A DNA stretch of 61,857 nt from assembly GCF_013317235.1 (NCBI RefSeq), contig NZ_WLCM01000004.1, positions 1 to 61,857 on the forward strand, read 5' to 3'. This DNA comes from Leisingera sp. ANG59 (GTDB lineage: Bacteria; Pseudomonadota; Alphaproteobacteria; Rhodobacterales; Rhodobacteraceae). The notes below the pieces were generated by a model. It saw only the letters and a program-made list of their open reading frames with translations, was not told the DNA's origin and searched no databases. A program made the translations under genes and the position numbers. Below, one piece after another: positions 1 to 7,201 of the stretch (within the stretch, counting starts at the first letter, position 1; each line of letters opens with the position of its first letter).

Positions 1-161
1 CACCATATGTGCAGCGGATGGGTGCCGGGGGCGGGGGAGCCTCCGCTCTCGGCGGCAAAGCCGCCTGCCGGGCAATGGGACGCGAGTATTTGGGGGAAGA
101 TGAAGGGGCAAGGGGGCTGTTCGCGCCGGAGGGACGTGGTCAGCGCCGCCGCACCGGGCGG

Positions 162-189
162 AAAAAAGAACCCGCCATGCGGCGGGTTC
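162..189 (-). terminator. Intrinsic terminator of the PRC-barrel gene
   Basis: A 9-bp perfect stem (168-176 with 181-189) has a 4-nt loop and is followed on the minus strand by six T residues (162-167). It lies about 25 nt past the stop codon of the minus-strand gene at 214-873. The rest of 1-161 shows no gene I can support. Confidence 0.85.
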
Positions 190-213
190 CTTGGATTTAC
201 GCTTGTGCAAGGG

Positions 214-873
214 TCAGCCCTCGTAGTCGGGCATTGCCTTCAGTTCTTCCTCGGTCATCGGGATGTAGACGCGCAGGTCGGAGCCGTCGTCGGCGCGCAG
301 GATGTCGATCTTGGTGAGGTCCAGCTCAACCGGCTTTTCGCCAAGGCCCAGGAAACCGCCGACGTCGATGACTGCGGATTTGACCTTGCCTTCGTCGGTC
401 AGCAGCAGTTCGGAGACCTCGCCGATCCATTCGTCGTTGGCGTCATAGGCGGCGGCGCCGGTCAGTTTATCGGCGGTCAGGTCGGTTTCTTCCGCGGTCA
501 TGTAACCGTCGCGCTCAACCGGGGCGCGGGGCTGCATGGCGGCTGTGGTTCCGGTGCCGGACATGGTTTCGGCTGAGCCGGCATCTGCGGTGGCGCTTGC
601 CTCAGCTTCCGCCTCGGCCGCTGCTTCGGCCTCTGCGGCTTCCTGGGCGACCTCTTCAGCAGCCGCTTCGGCTGCCGCTGCCGCTTCGCTGGTTTCTTCG
701 GCAATCGCCTCACCGGCTTGTTCAGCCGCATTTGCCGCGTCGGACGCCAGTTCCGCGCCCTGTTCAGCGGCTGCCTCGGCGGTTTCCTCGATCGTGCTAT
801 CGGAGGCAAAGGCGGGGAAGGCGGTCACGGCGGCAAGCGCGGTGGAAAGTAGCAGCTTTTTCATAGCGTTCAC
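214..873 (-). CDS. Exported PRC-barrel domain protein with Ala/Glu-rich region
   Basis: This 219-residue protein starts with a Sec signal peptide (about residues 1-23, MKKLLLSTALAAVTAFPAFA followed by SD). Residues about 26-105 are a low-complexity, very acidic Ala/Glu-rich stretch likely to form long helices or stay disordered. The C-terminal half, from about residue 125, has the PRC-barrel pattern (DLTADKLTGAAAYDANDEWIGEVSEL, given here only as recognition of the GA-x-VYD-x-x-x-x-x-IGEV type pattern), a small beta-barrel found in photosynthetic reaction-centre H subunits and RimM. In roseobacters such exported PRC proteins are common and of unknown function, presumably periplasmic. It is a single-gene unit with its own terminator, divergent from the SulP gene. 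Confidence 0.8.
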   Translation of the reverse strand: MNAMKKLLLSTALAAVTAFPAFASDSTIEETAEAAAEQGAELASDAANAAEQAGEAIAEETSEAAAAAEAAAEEVAQEAAEAEAAAEAEAEASATADAGSAETMSGTGTTAAMQPRAPVERDGYMTAEETDLTADKLTGAAAYDANDEWIGEVSELLLTDEGKVKSAVIDVGGFLGLGEKPVELDLTKIDILRADDGSDLRVYIPMTEEELKAMPDYEG

Positions 874-1092
874 TCCTCAGTTATCTGGTTGCTTGTGCGT
901 GAGTACTCATCGGGGAAACGCCCTGCGCGGGGTTCGGTTCCCGCGGGATCTGAGAAAATGCCGCTGCCGGCGGCCAGGCAGAGGCCTGCGGGGCCGCAAA
1001 GGCCTGCATGCGCCCCGTGCCCTTGCCCCGTTGGCGGTTTTCCGCTAGGGGCGGGCAGCGAACACTCCTCCTCCCGAGCACAGGTACCTGAC

Positions 1093-2736
1093 ATGAGACG
1101 CGCAGCCGTGGCTTTGCTGGCCAAGCAGATTTCCCCGCCCAATCTTTCGATCATGCAGGACGAGGGCTTTACCGTGGGCCGCGTGCGCACCGAGCTGCTC
1201 TCCGGCCTGACGGTGGCGCTGGCGCTGGTGCCGGAGGCCGTCGCCTTTGCCTTTGTCGCGGGGGTGCACCCGCTGGTCGGGCTTTATGCGGCCTTCATGG
1301 TGGGGCTGATCACCGCTGTGTTCGGCGGGCGTCCGGGGATGATCTCGGGCGCGACCGGCGCGCTGGCGGTTGTGATGGTGGCGCTGGTGGCGCAGCACGG
1401 GGTGGAGTACCTGTTTGCCACCGTGGTGCTGATGGGGATTTTGCAGATCTTTGCCGGTGTGATGCACTGGGGCAAGTTCATCCGGCTGGTGCCGCATCCG
1501 GTGATGCTGGGCTTTGTGAACGGCCTGGCGATCGTGATCTTCCTAGCGCAGCTGACGCAGTTCAAGGTGCCGGGGACGGGCGGTGCGGAATGGCTGAGCG
1601 GGATGCAGCTGTATATGATGCTGGGGCTGGTTGGCCTCACCATGCTGATCATCTGGGGGATGCCGAAGATCACCAGCGTTATCCCGGCGCCGCTGGCGGG
1701 GATCGGCGTTGTGGCGGTTCTGGTCATTGCGCTGAACATCGACGTGCCGACCGTTGGCGATATGGCCTCCATCAAGGGCGGGTTCCCGAGCTTCCACAAC
1801 CCGTTTGGCACCGGTGAGGGGCTTTATGGCACAGCGCTGGCGCCGTTCACGCTGGAGACGCTGTGGATCATCCTCCCCTATGCGGTGATCCTGGCCGCCA
1901 TCGGTTTGATCGAGAGCCTGCTGACGCTGAACCTGGTGGGGGAGATCACCGGCAAGCGCGGCGGTGCTTCGCAGGAATGCATCGCGCAGGGCGCGTCCAA
2001 CGTGGTGACCGGCTTCTTTGGCGGCATGGGCGGCTGTGCGATGATCGGCCAGTCGATGATCAACGTGAAATCCGGGGGCCGGACGCGGATTGCGGGCATT
2101 GCCGCGGCGCTGTTCCTGTTGCTGTTCATCGTGGTGGCTTCGCCGCTGATCGAGCAGATCCCATTGGCGGCGCTGGTGGGTGTGATGTTCATGGTGGTGA
2201 TCGGGACGTTCGCGTGGAACAGCCTGAAGATCATGACCAAGGTGCCGCTGATGGATGCCTTTGTGATCGTGCTGGTGACGGTTGTGACGGTGATGTCGGA
2301 CCTGGCGGTTGCGGTGGTTGTGGGCGTCATCGTCTCGGCCCTGGCCTATGCCTGGAACAACGCGCGCCGCATCCATGCCTATACCCGCGAGTCCGAAAGC
2401 GACAAGGGCGCCAAGGTCTATGAGATCGAGGGGCCGCTGTTCTTCGGCTCCACCGACGGGTTCATCGAGCTGTTTGACGTGGCGGGCGACCCGGACCATG
2501 TGATCGTGGACTTTGCCCGCAGCCGGGTGGTGGACCAGTCGGCGCTGCAGGCGATCGAGGCGGTGGCCGGGAAGTATGAGGCTGAAGGCAAGAAGCTGGT
2601 GCTGCGGTATCTGAGCCGCGACTGCCACCAGCTGCTGACCAAGGCGGGCCACCTGATGGTCGATAGCGACGATGACCCGGAATACGAGGTCGCGGTGGAT
2701 TACTCGGTCAGGACCGGTATCCTGGGCGGCCACTGA
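1093..2736 (+). CDS. SulP-family inorganic anion transporter
   Basis: The protein has about 547 residues with many hydrophobic helices, starting with the SulP N-terminal region (LSGLTVALALVPEAVAFAF). It ends in a cytoplasmic STAS domain (about the last 110 residues, including the DFARSRVVDQSALQAIE core). SulP proteins move sulfate, bicarbonate or other anions across the inner membrane. The substrate cannot be read from sequence; several marine members are sodium-dependent bicarbonate carriers. The open frame extends upstream to 889, but ATG 1093 or ATG 1153 is the plausible start. 1153 places the first residues closest to the usual family N-terminus. A strong terminator follows. Confidence 0.88.
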   Translation: MRRAAVALLAKQISPPNLSIMQDEGFTVGRVRTELLSGLTVALALVPEAVAFAFVAGVHPLVGLYAAFMVGLITAVFGGRPGMISGATGALAVVMVALVAQHGVEYLFATVVLMGILQIFAGVMHWGKFIRLVPHPVMLGFVNGLAIVIFLAQLTQFKVPGTGGAEWLSGMQLYMMLGLVGLTMLIIWGMPKITSVIPAPLAGIGVVAVLVIALNIDVPTVGDMASIKGGFPSFHNPFGTGEGLYGTALAPFTLETLWIILPYAVILAAIGLIESLLTLNLVGEITGKRGGASQECIAQGASNVVTGFFGGMGGCAMIGQSMINVKSGGRTRIAGIAAALFLLLFIVVASPLIEQIPLAALVGVMFMVVIGTFAWNSLKIMTKVPLMDAFVIVLVTVVTVMSDLAVAVVVGVIVSALAYAWNNARRIHAYTRESESDKGAKVYEIEGPLFFGSTDGFIELFDVAGDPDHVIVDFARSRVVDQSALQAIEAVAGKYEAEGKKLVLRYLSRDCHQLLTKAGHLMVDSDDDPEYEVAVDYSVRTGILGGH

Positions 2737-2758
2737 GCTTTGACATAATGAACAATGA

Positions 2759-2790
2759 GGCCCGCGGTTCTGGTGAACCGCGGGCCTTTG
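2759..2790 (+). terminator. Intrinsic terminator after SulP gene
   Basis: A 12-bp perfect GC-rich stem (2759-2770 with 2775-2786) has a TGGT loop and is followed by TTT. It starts 22 nt past the SulP stop. The remaining bases up to 3011 hold no gene I can support. Confidence 0.88.
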
Positions 2791-3011
2791 ATTTGAAGAG
2801 GGGGCTTCCGGCTCACCATACCAGCAAACGCTGGCCCGGATCCTCCATCCCCTGATCCGTGCCTGCCACCGGTCCTCGCGCCGCGCCGGCACAATGGCCG
2901 TATCCACGCCTGGCGGCGCGGAGCCTCGGCAATTCTGCTGGCCCGCCGCTGCGGGCGGTGCCCGTCCGGTCTCAGGCGGCGGCTCCGGACCAGCAAGTGC
3001 CGGGCAGGGTG

Positions 3012-3653
3012 TCAGTCGGGGGCGATGCTTTCCAGCATGTCGAGGTCGCCGGACAGCAGCGCCGGTTCGGCGCGGGTGATGAGGTCGGCGGGCCAGTCCC
3101 ACCATTTGAGCGCCAGCAGCCGGGCGATCTGGGGTTTGGAGAAGCGGTAGCTTTGCACCGCGCCGGGATTGCCGGTGACGATGGCATAGGGCGGCACCGT
3201 GCCGCGCACCACGGCGCCGGCGCCGATGATGGCGCCGTCACCGATGCGGGCGCCGGGCAGGATCAGCGCGCCGTAGCCGATCCAGACGTCATTGCCCACG
3301 ATGGTGTCGCGGGTGTCGGGCTGGAAGCCGGCCATCTGATCCGGGTCGAACACCGGGAAGGGGTAGCAGCTGAGGCCGTCCTGGGCGTGGTTGGCGGAGG
3401 CGGTGATGAAACGCGCGCCATGGGCGATCTGGCAGAAACGGCCGATCACGAGCCGCTCGCGGGCGCCGGGGAAGAGGTAGGGCGCCAGATGCTGCGCCCA
3501 GTCCTGCGGCGGGTCGAAATCCGAGGCATAGGAGTAATCTCCTGCCTTGATGTTCGGATGCTCCAGCACCCGGTTCAGCATCACCGTGCCCGCGTGGGGC
3601 GTGCCGTCCGGCAGGCTGATCGGGTTGCGCTTGCGGGGATCGGGCAGGGGCAT
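3012..3653 (-). CDS. Hexapeptide-repeat (CatB/Vat-type) acetyltransferase
   Basis: The protein has 213 residues if started at ATG 3653; the frame is open further upstream but that part overlaps the next gene. It has the pattern of xenobiotic acetyltransferases: an N-terminal NPIS...HPNIKAGDYSY segment, then left-handed beta-helix hexapeptides (IVGNDVWIGYGALILPGARI, IGDGAIIGAGAVV), then the family ending IVTGNPG...RF. Such enzymes transfer acetyl from acetyl-CoA to a hydroxyl of a small molecule (chloramphenicol or streptogramin in the resistance examples). In chromosomal relatives the natural acceptor is usually unknown. An HxxA-like segment around SANHAQDG may carry the catalytic His. It follows the flavin reductase gene by 8 nt, so the two are probably co-transcribed. 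Confidence 0.83.
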   Translation of the reverse strand: MPLPDPRKRNPISLPDGTPHAGTVMLNRVLEHPNIKAGDYSYASDFDPPQDWAQHLAPYLFPGARERLVIGRFCQIAHGARFITASANHAQDGLSCYPFPVFDPDQMAGFQPDTRDTIVGNDVWIGYGALILPGARIGDGAIIGAGAVVRGTVPPYAIVTGNPGAVQSYRFSKPQIARLLALKWWDWPADLITRAEPALLSGDLDMLESIAPD

Positions 3654-3661
3654 GGCAGGCC

Positions 3662-4267
3662 TTATTCTCCGGGGCGGGACAGGGAAAACAGGTCGCGCAC
3701 CACCGAATAGTCGCGGTAGCCGAGGCGGGCCAGCGGCTGGAACGCGGTGACGTCGAAGGCGCCGTCGCGCAGGCAGTCGTCGCGCATGTGCACGCCGGTC
3801 ACTTCGCCGAACACCACCTTGTTGGCCTCGCCCGGCAGGGTGACGATTCGGGTGAGTTTGCACTCCAGCGCTGCCGGGGCTGCGGCGACGCGGGAACAGG
3901 CGATGGTTTCGCACTCCGCGGCCTCAAGACCGGCATGGTCGAATTCGTCCACGTCCTTGGGCAGCGCGCCGGAGCTGGCGTTCATTGCATCGCGCAGCGC
4001 GTAGGAGACCACGTTGACGCAAAAGACGCCGGTGGCTTCGATATTGGCGACCGAATCCTTGGTGCCCTGCTGGTCCGGCTTGCTGCTGGTGGAGGCAAAC
4101 ATCACCTGCGGCGGCGTGTAGGCCACGGCGTTGAAGAAGGAGTAGGGGGCCAGGTTGTTCACCCCGTCGGCGGACCGGCTGGAGATCCAGCCGATCGGGC
4201 GCGGGGTGACGATGGCGTTGAAGGGATTGTGGGGGAGGCCGTGGCCGTCCTCGGGCCGGTAGAACAT
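3662..4267 (-). CDS. Flavin reductase-like FMN-binding protein
   Basis: The 201-residue protein has the flavin reductase-like fold signature. It opens with the ITPRPIGWISS type strand (here IVTPRPIGWISSRS), then NLAPYSFFNAVAYTPP and SVANIEATGVFCVNVVS, which line an FMN site in the family. Members either supply reduced flavin to a partner oxygenase or act as stand-alone flavin-dependent enzymes. The substrate is not evident. It is the first gene of a two-gene minus-strand unit with the acetyltransferase. ATG 4267 fits the family N-terminus (FYRPEDGHGLPHNPF). Confidence 0.85.
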   Translation of the reverse strand: MFYRPEDGHGLPHNPFNAIVTPRPIGWISSRSADGVNNLAPYSFFNAVAYTPPQVMFASTSSKPDQQGTKDSVANIEATGVFCVNVVSYALRDAMNASSGALPKDVDEFDHAGLEAAECETIACSRVAAAPAALECKLTRIVTLPGEANKVVFGEVTGVHMRDDCLRDGAFDVTAFQPLARLGYRDYSVVRDLFSLSRPGE

Positions 4268-4365
4268 TTCTGTTTCCTGCTCTGGTCATAGATGTTTGCC
4301 CAAGGCTTACGCTCATGCTAGGCCAAACGCCAGCCTGCAGGGAAGAATGCGGAGGCAGGGGCGGC

Positions 4366-4854
4366 GTGATCGAATTGAGGGCAGAGCAGCCGGACGACCG
4401 GTGGGAGGTCGAGGCGCTGTACGACCTGTGCTTTGCGCCCGGGCGCGAGGCGCTGTCGTCCTACCGCCTGCGCGAGGGGGTGCCGCCGGTCGAGGGCCTG
4501 AGCGAGGTGGCGCGCGACAGCGACGGCATTCTGGCCGCGGCGATCCGTTATTGGCCGGTTCTGGTCGGCGGCGCGTCTGCGCTGCTGCTGGGGCCGGTGG
4601 CGGTGCATCCGACGCGGCAGGGCGAGGGGCTGGGCGGGTCTTTGATTCGCGACAGCCTGGCCAAGGCAGAGGAAAGCGGCTGGGCCAGGGTGATGCTGGT
4701 GGGCGATGCGCCCTATTACCAGCGGTTCGGGTTCACCAGGCTGACAGGGGTGGAGATGCCGCCGCCGACCAACCCGGAGCGGGTTCTGGGGCTGGCGCTG
4801 CAGGCCGGAGCCTGGGACGGCGTGCAGGGGCAGGTGAGCCGCTGGCAGGCTTGA
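4366..4854 (+). CDS. GNAT-family N-acetyltransferase
   Basis: The GNAT acetyl-CoA binding motif is clear (LLLGPVAVHPTRQGEGLGGSLI, a V-x-x-x-x-x-x-R/Q-x-x-G-x-G/A loop), followed by the usual C-terminal strand VMLVGDAPYYQRFGF. I chose GTG 4366 (about 162 residues) because GGAGGCAGG sits at 4351-4359 with good spacing and the family start (VIELRAEQPDD) falls there. An in-frame ATG at 4315 would add 17 unlikely residues. The pattern YYQRFGF places it with the YhbS-like predicted acetyltransferases, whose acceptors are unknown. Confidence 0.85.
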   Translation: MIELRAEQPDDRWEVEALYDLCFAPGREALSSYRLREGVPPVEGLSEVARDSDGILAAAIRYWPVLVGGASALLLGPVAVHPTRQGEGLGGSLIRDSLAKAEESGWARVMLVGDAPYYQRFGFTRLTGVEMPPPTNPERVLGLALQAGAWDGVQGQVSRWQA

Positions 4855-4915
4855 AATTGTGCCTTTCGCTGCCGATCTTTAGGGTCCTGGCCCCAAGAAG
4901 GCGGAGGAGACGCAT

Positions 4916-5689
4916 GTGGCAGATGTTCTGACAAACGCGCGGGTCTACACCCCGCAGGAGATCGAGGCCGAGCTGGACGCGCTGGCTGCGCGTTACCGGG
5001 CGGCGGGCGGGGTTGGCGTCGACCTGCTGAACCGGCTGGGCAGCAGCGGCGAGAGCCTGCTGGAACGGCTGCCACAACCGGTGCGGGCCGGGCTGACCGG
5101 CGCCACTGAGACCGCCCTGCGCCTTGCCATGAAGGGCGCCAGCCGCTCGCGCCGCCTGGTGCCGGATCAGAAACCCGGTGTCGACCGGATGGTGAGCGCG
5201 GCCATGGGGGCTGCGGGCGGTGCCGCGGGGCTGCCGGGCGCGCTGGTGGAGCTGCCGGCCACCACCGCCTTTCTGCTGCGCACGATCCAGAGCGCCGCGG
5301 CGGCGGAAGGGTTTGATCCCGAGGCCGAAAGCGTGACCTTCGACTGCATCCGGGTCTTTGCCGCGGCAGGGCCGCTGGCAGAGGATGACGGCGCGGATCT
5401 GGGCTTTGTCTCCGTCCGGCTGGGGCTGCCCGGGGGGGTGCACAAGCTGATCGCGCAGGTGGCGCCGAAGCTGGGCGCGGTGCTGGGGCAGAAACTGGCG
5501 GCGCAGGCGGTGCCGATTGCCGGCGCGGTGGCGGGGGCGGCGGTGAACTATGTGTTTTCCGGCTATTACCGGGAGATGGCGCATGTGCATTTCGGCCTCA
5601 GGCGGCTGGCGGTCGAGGCGGATGTGGCGCCGGAGGAGCTGACTGCACGGCTGCTGCAGCGGCTGCAGCGCCCGGATGCGGCACGGTAG
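4916..5689 (+). CDS. EcsC family protein
   Basis: The 257-residue protein matches the EcsC family. It has alternating helices with small residues (MVSAAMGAAGGAAGLPGALVELPATTAFLLR read as pattern only), an acidic segment FDPEAESVTFDCIRVFA, and a C-terminal YYREMAHVHFGLRRLA. The start is GTG 4916, preceded by a strong GGCGGAGGAG; the overlapping ATG at 4914 is out of frame and stops after five codons. EcsC-like proteins are thought to associate with membranes. The role in alphaproteobacteria is unknown. No partner gene is obvious nearby. Confidence 0.8.
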   Translation: MADVLTNARVYTPQEIEAELDALAARYRAAGGVGVDLLNRLGSSGESLLERLPQPVRAGLTGATETALRLAMKGASRSRRLVPDQKPGVDRMVSAAMGAAGGAAGLPGALVELPATTAFLLRTIQSAAAAEGFDPEAESVTFDCIRVFAAAGPLAEDDGADLGFVSVRLGLPGGVHKLIAQVAPKLGAVLGQKLAAQAVPIAGAVAGAAVNYVFSGYYREMAHVHFGLRRLAVEADVAPEELTARLLQRLQRPDAAR

Positions 5690-5767
5690 CTGCGCGGTGG
5701 ACACAGAGACCTCTTGCGCTTGCCGGAAAGGCAGATTTAATCAGCTTTTCCTGCTAAGAGAGAAAGC

Positions 5768-6274
5768 ATGATTCAATACAGCCTCAAATGTGCTGACGGC
5801 CATGAGTTTGACAGCTGGTTCCAGTCGGCGGCGGCTTTTGACAAGCTGGCGGCGGCCGGGATGGTGTCCTGTGCTGTCTGCGGCGGCACGCAGGTGAAAA
5901 AAGCCATCATGGCGCCGCGGGTGCGCCCGGGCCGCAAGGCGGTGTCCGGTGTCGGCGAGCCTGAACCTCAGGCTGCGCCTGCGCCTCGGCCTGCCCCGGC
6001 ATCTGTTCCTGCATCCGCGGCGCCGGGGCCGGGCATGCTGAGCCGCCCGTCCGGCGAAGTGGAGAAGGCGCTGGCCGAGCTGCGCAGGAAGGTCGAGGAG
6101 AACTCCGACTATGTGGGGGACAGTTTCGTGCGGGAGGCCCGTGCGATGCATCTGGGCGAGGCGCCGGAGCGGGCGATCCATGGCGAGGCCAGGCTGGAAG
6201 ACGCGCGGGAGCTGATCGAGGAAGGCGTGCCGGTGATGCCGCTGCCGTTCCGCCCGGGCCGGAAATCCAACTGA
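5768..6274 (+). CDS. DUF1178 family protein
   Basis: The 168-residue protein has the DUF1178 layout. The N-terminus MIQYSLKCADGHEFDSWFQS carries a Cys at position 8, and a CAVCGG knuckle follows near residue 37; together these probably bind zinc. A Pro/Ala-rich linker (about 60-95) leads to a C-terminal helical part with VEENSDYVGDSFVREARAMHLGEAPERAIHGEA, the family hallmark. The molecular role is unknown. It lies 28 nt before the SDR gene, so the two may be co-transcribed. Confidence 0.88.
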   Translation: MIQYSLKCADGHEFDSWFQSAAAFDKLAAAGMVSCAVCGGTQVKKAIMAPRVRPGRKAVSGVGEPEPQAAPAPRPAPASVPASAAPGPGMLSRPSGEVEKALAELRRKVEENSDYVGDSFVREARAMHLGEAPERAIHGEARLEDARELIEEGVPVMPLPFRPGRKSN

Positions 6275-6302
6275 CGAATATCAAGCTGAAGGGCAGGGCA
6301 GA

Positions 6303-6944
6303 ATGCATGCAGTTGTAACGGGGACCAGCCGCGGGATCGGCAAGGAGCTGGTGAAGCAGCTGCGGGAAGCGGGCCATGAGGTGACGGGCACCTCGCGCGA
6401 CCATTCCTCGGGCGTCAAGCTGGATGTCTCCGATCCCGGCCAGCAGGCGCGGTTTGCCGCCCAGATCAAGGGCCGCCCGGTGGACCTGCTGGTCTGCAAC
6501 GCAGGCGTCTATATCGACAAGGCGATGGGGCTGGAGGATTACTCCGCGGAGGTCTGGACCAAGACAATGGCGGCCAATGTGACCGGCGTGTTCCTGACCG
6601 TGCAGGCGATGCTGCCGAACCTGCGGCTGGCGGAAGAGCCGAAGATTGCCATCCTGTCGTCGCAGATGGCCAGCCACAGCCGGGCGCCGGGCGGCAGCTA
6701 TGCCTACCGCGCGTCAAAGGCCGCGGCGCTGAATATCGGGCGCAATCTGGCCACCGACCTGAAGCCGGAAGGGATTGCCGTCGGCATCTACCATCCCGGC
6801 TGGGTGCAGACCGACATGGGCGGCTATGACGGCGATATCACGGTGCAGGAGTCGGTCGCCGGGCTGATCAATGAATTTGATGTCCTTACCGTGGACACCA
6901 CCGGCTGCTTTCATACATGGGACGGCCGCATCCACCCTTACTGA
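6303..6944 (+). CDS. Short-chain dehydrogenase/reductase (SDR)
   Basis: The 213-residue SDR has the nucleotide-binding TGTSRGIG at residues 6-13, the NAGVY strand end, an LSSQMAS strand supplying the catalytic Ser, and the YRASK (YxxxK) active-site motif. The C-terminal YHPGWVQTDMGG is typical of CsgA/sniffer-like SDRs. It should oxidise or reduce a carbonyl/alcohol with NAD(P)(H); the substrate is unknown. The Ser-Tyr-Lys set is intact, so it is probably active. Confidence 0.88.
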   Translation: MHAVVTGTSRGIGKELVKQLREAGHEVTGTSRDHSSGVKLDVSDPGQQARFAAQIKGRPVDLLVCNAGVYIDKAMGLEDYSAEVWTKTMAANVTGVFLTVQAMLPNLRLAEEPKIAILSSQMASHSRAPGGSYAYRASKAAALNIGRNLATDLKPEGIAVGIYHPGWVQTDMGGYDGDITVQESVAGLINEFDVLTVDTTGCFHTWDGRIHPY

Positions 6945-7026
6945 GCGGAGGCTGTCAGGCAGCGGAGCGCTCCCGCGCCCGCAGCGGCCTGGCCCTGCCA
7001 GCCCCCTTGGGGGCCTTGCGCGGCGC

Positions 7027-7050
7027 GGCACCGTGCGCAGGCACGGTGCC
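7027..7050. other. Perfect 10-bp hairpin in intergenic region
   Basis: Arms 7027-7036 and 7041-7050 are perfectly complementary around a GCAG loop. There is no T-run on either side, so it is not a standard intrinsic terminator. It lies about 85 nt beyond the SDR stop and could be an operator, a factor-dependent terminator element or a transcript-stabilising 3' hairpin. Confidence 0.45.
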
Positions 7051-7132
7051 ATGACCAACGGGCTGAGGGCCCGGCAGGGACCGGTGCCGGGCGGGAGTGC
7101 GCCGCTACCTGGGAGATTGCGGGTGCTGCAAA

Positions 7133-7163
7133 AAGGAAAGCCGGCGCGAAAGCCGCGCCGGCT
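7133..7163 (-). terminator. Intrinsic terminator of the SPOR/protease-fold gene
   Basis: A 10-bp perfect stem (7139-7148 with 7154-7163) has a 5-nt loop. Read on the minus strand it is followed by TTCCTTTTT, which makes it a good terminator for the minus-strand gene ending at 7202. On the plus strand it is followed by GTTTT, so it may also stop transcripts from the SDR side. Confidence 0.82.
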
Positions 7164-7201
7164 GTTTTGTGTCAGCAGTTTGCCTGCAAGCGGGGCAGGG
7201 G

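Noticed and set aside
1543-3105. 520-codon minus-strand frame over the SulP gene
   Set aside because: Shadow of the transporter; it reads through the terminator at 2759-2786 and contains no domain.
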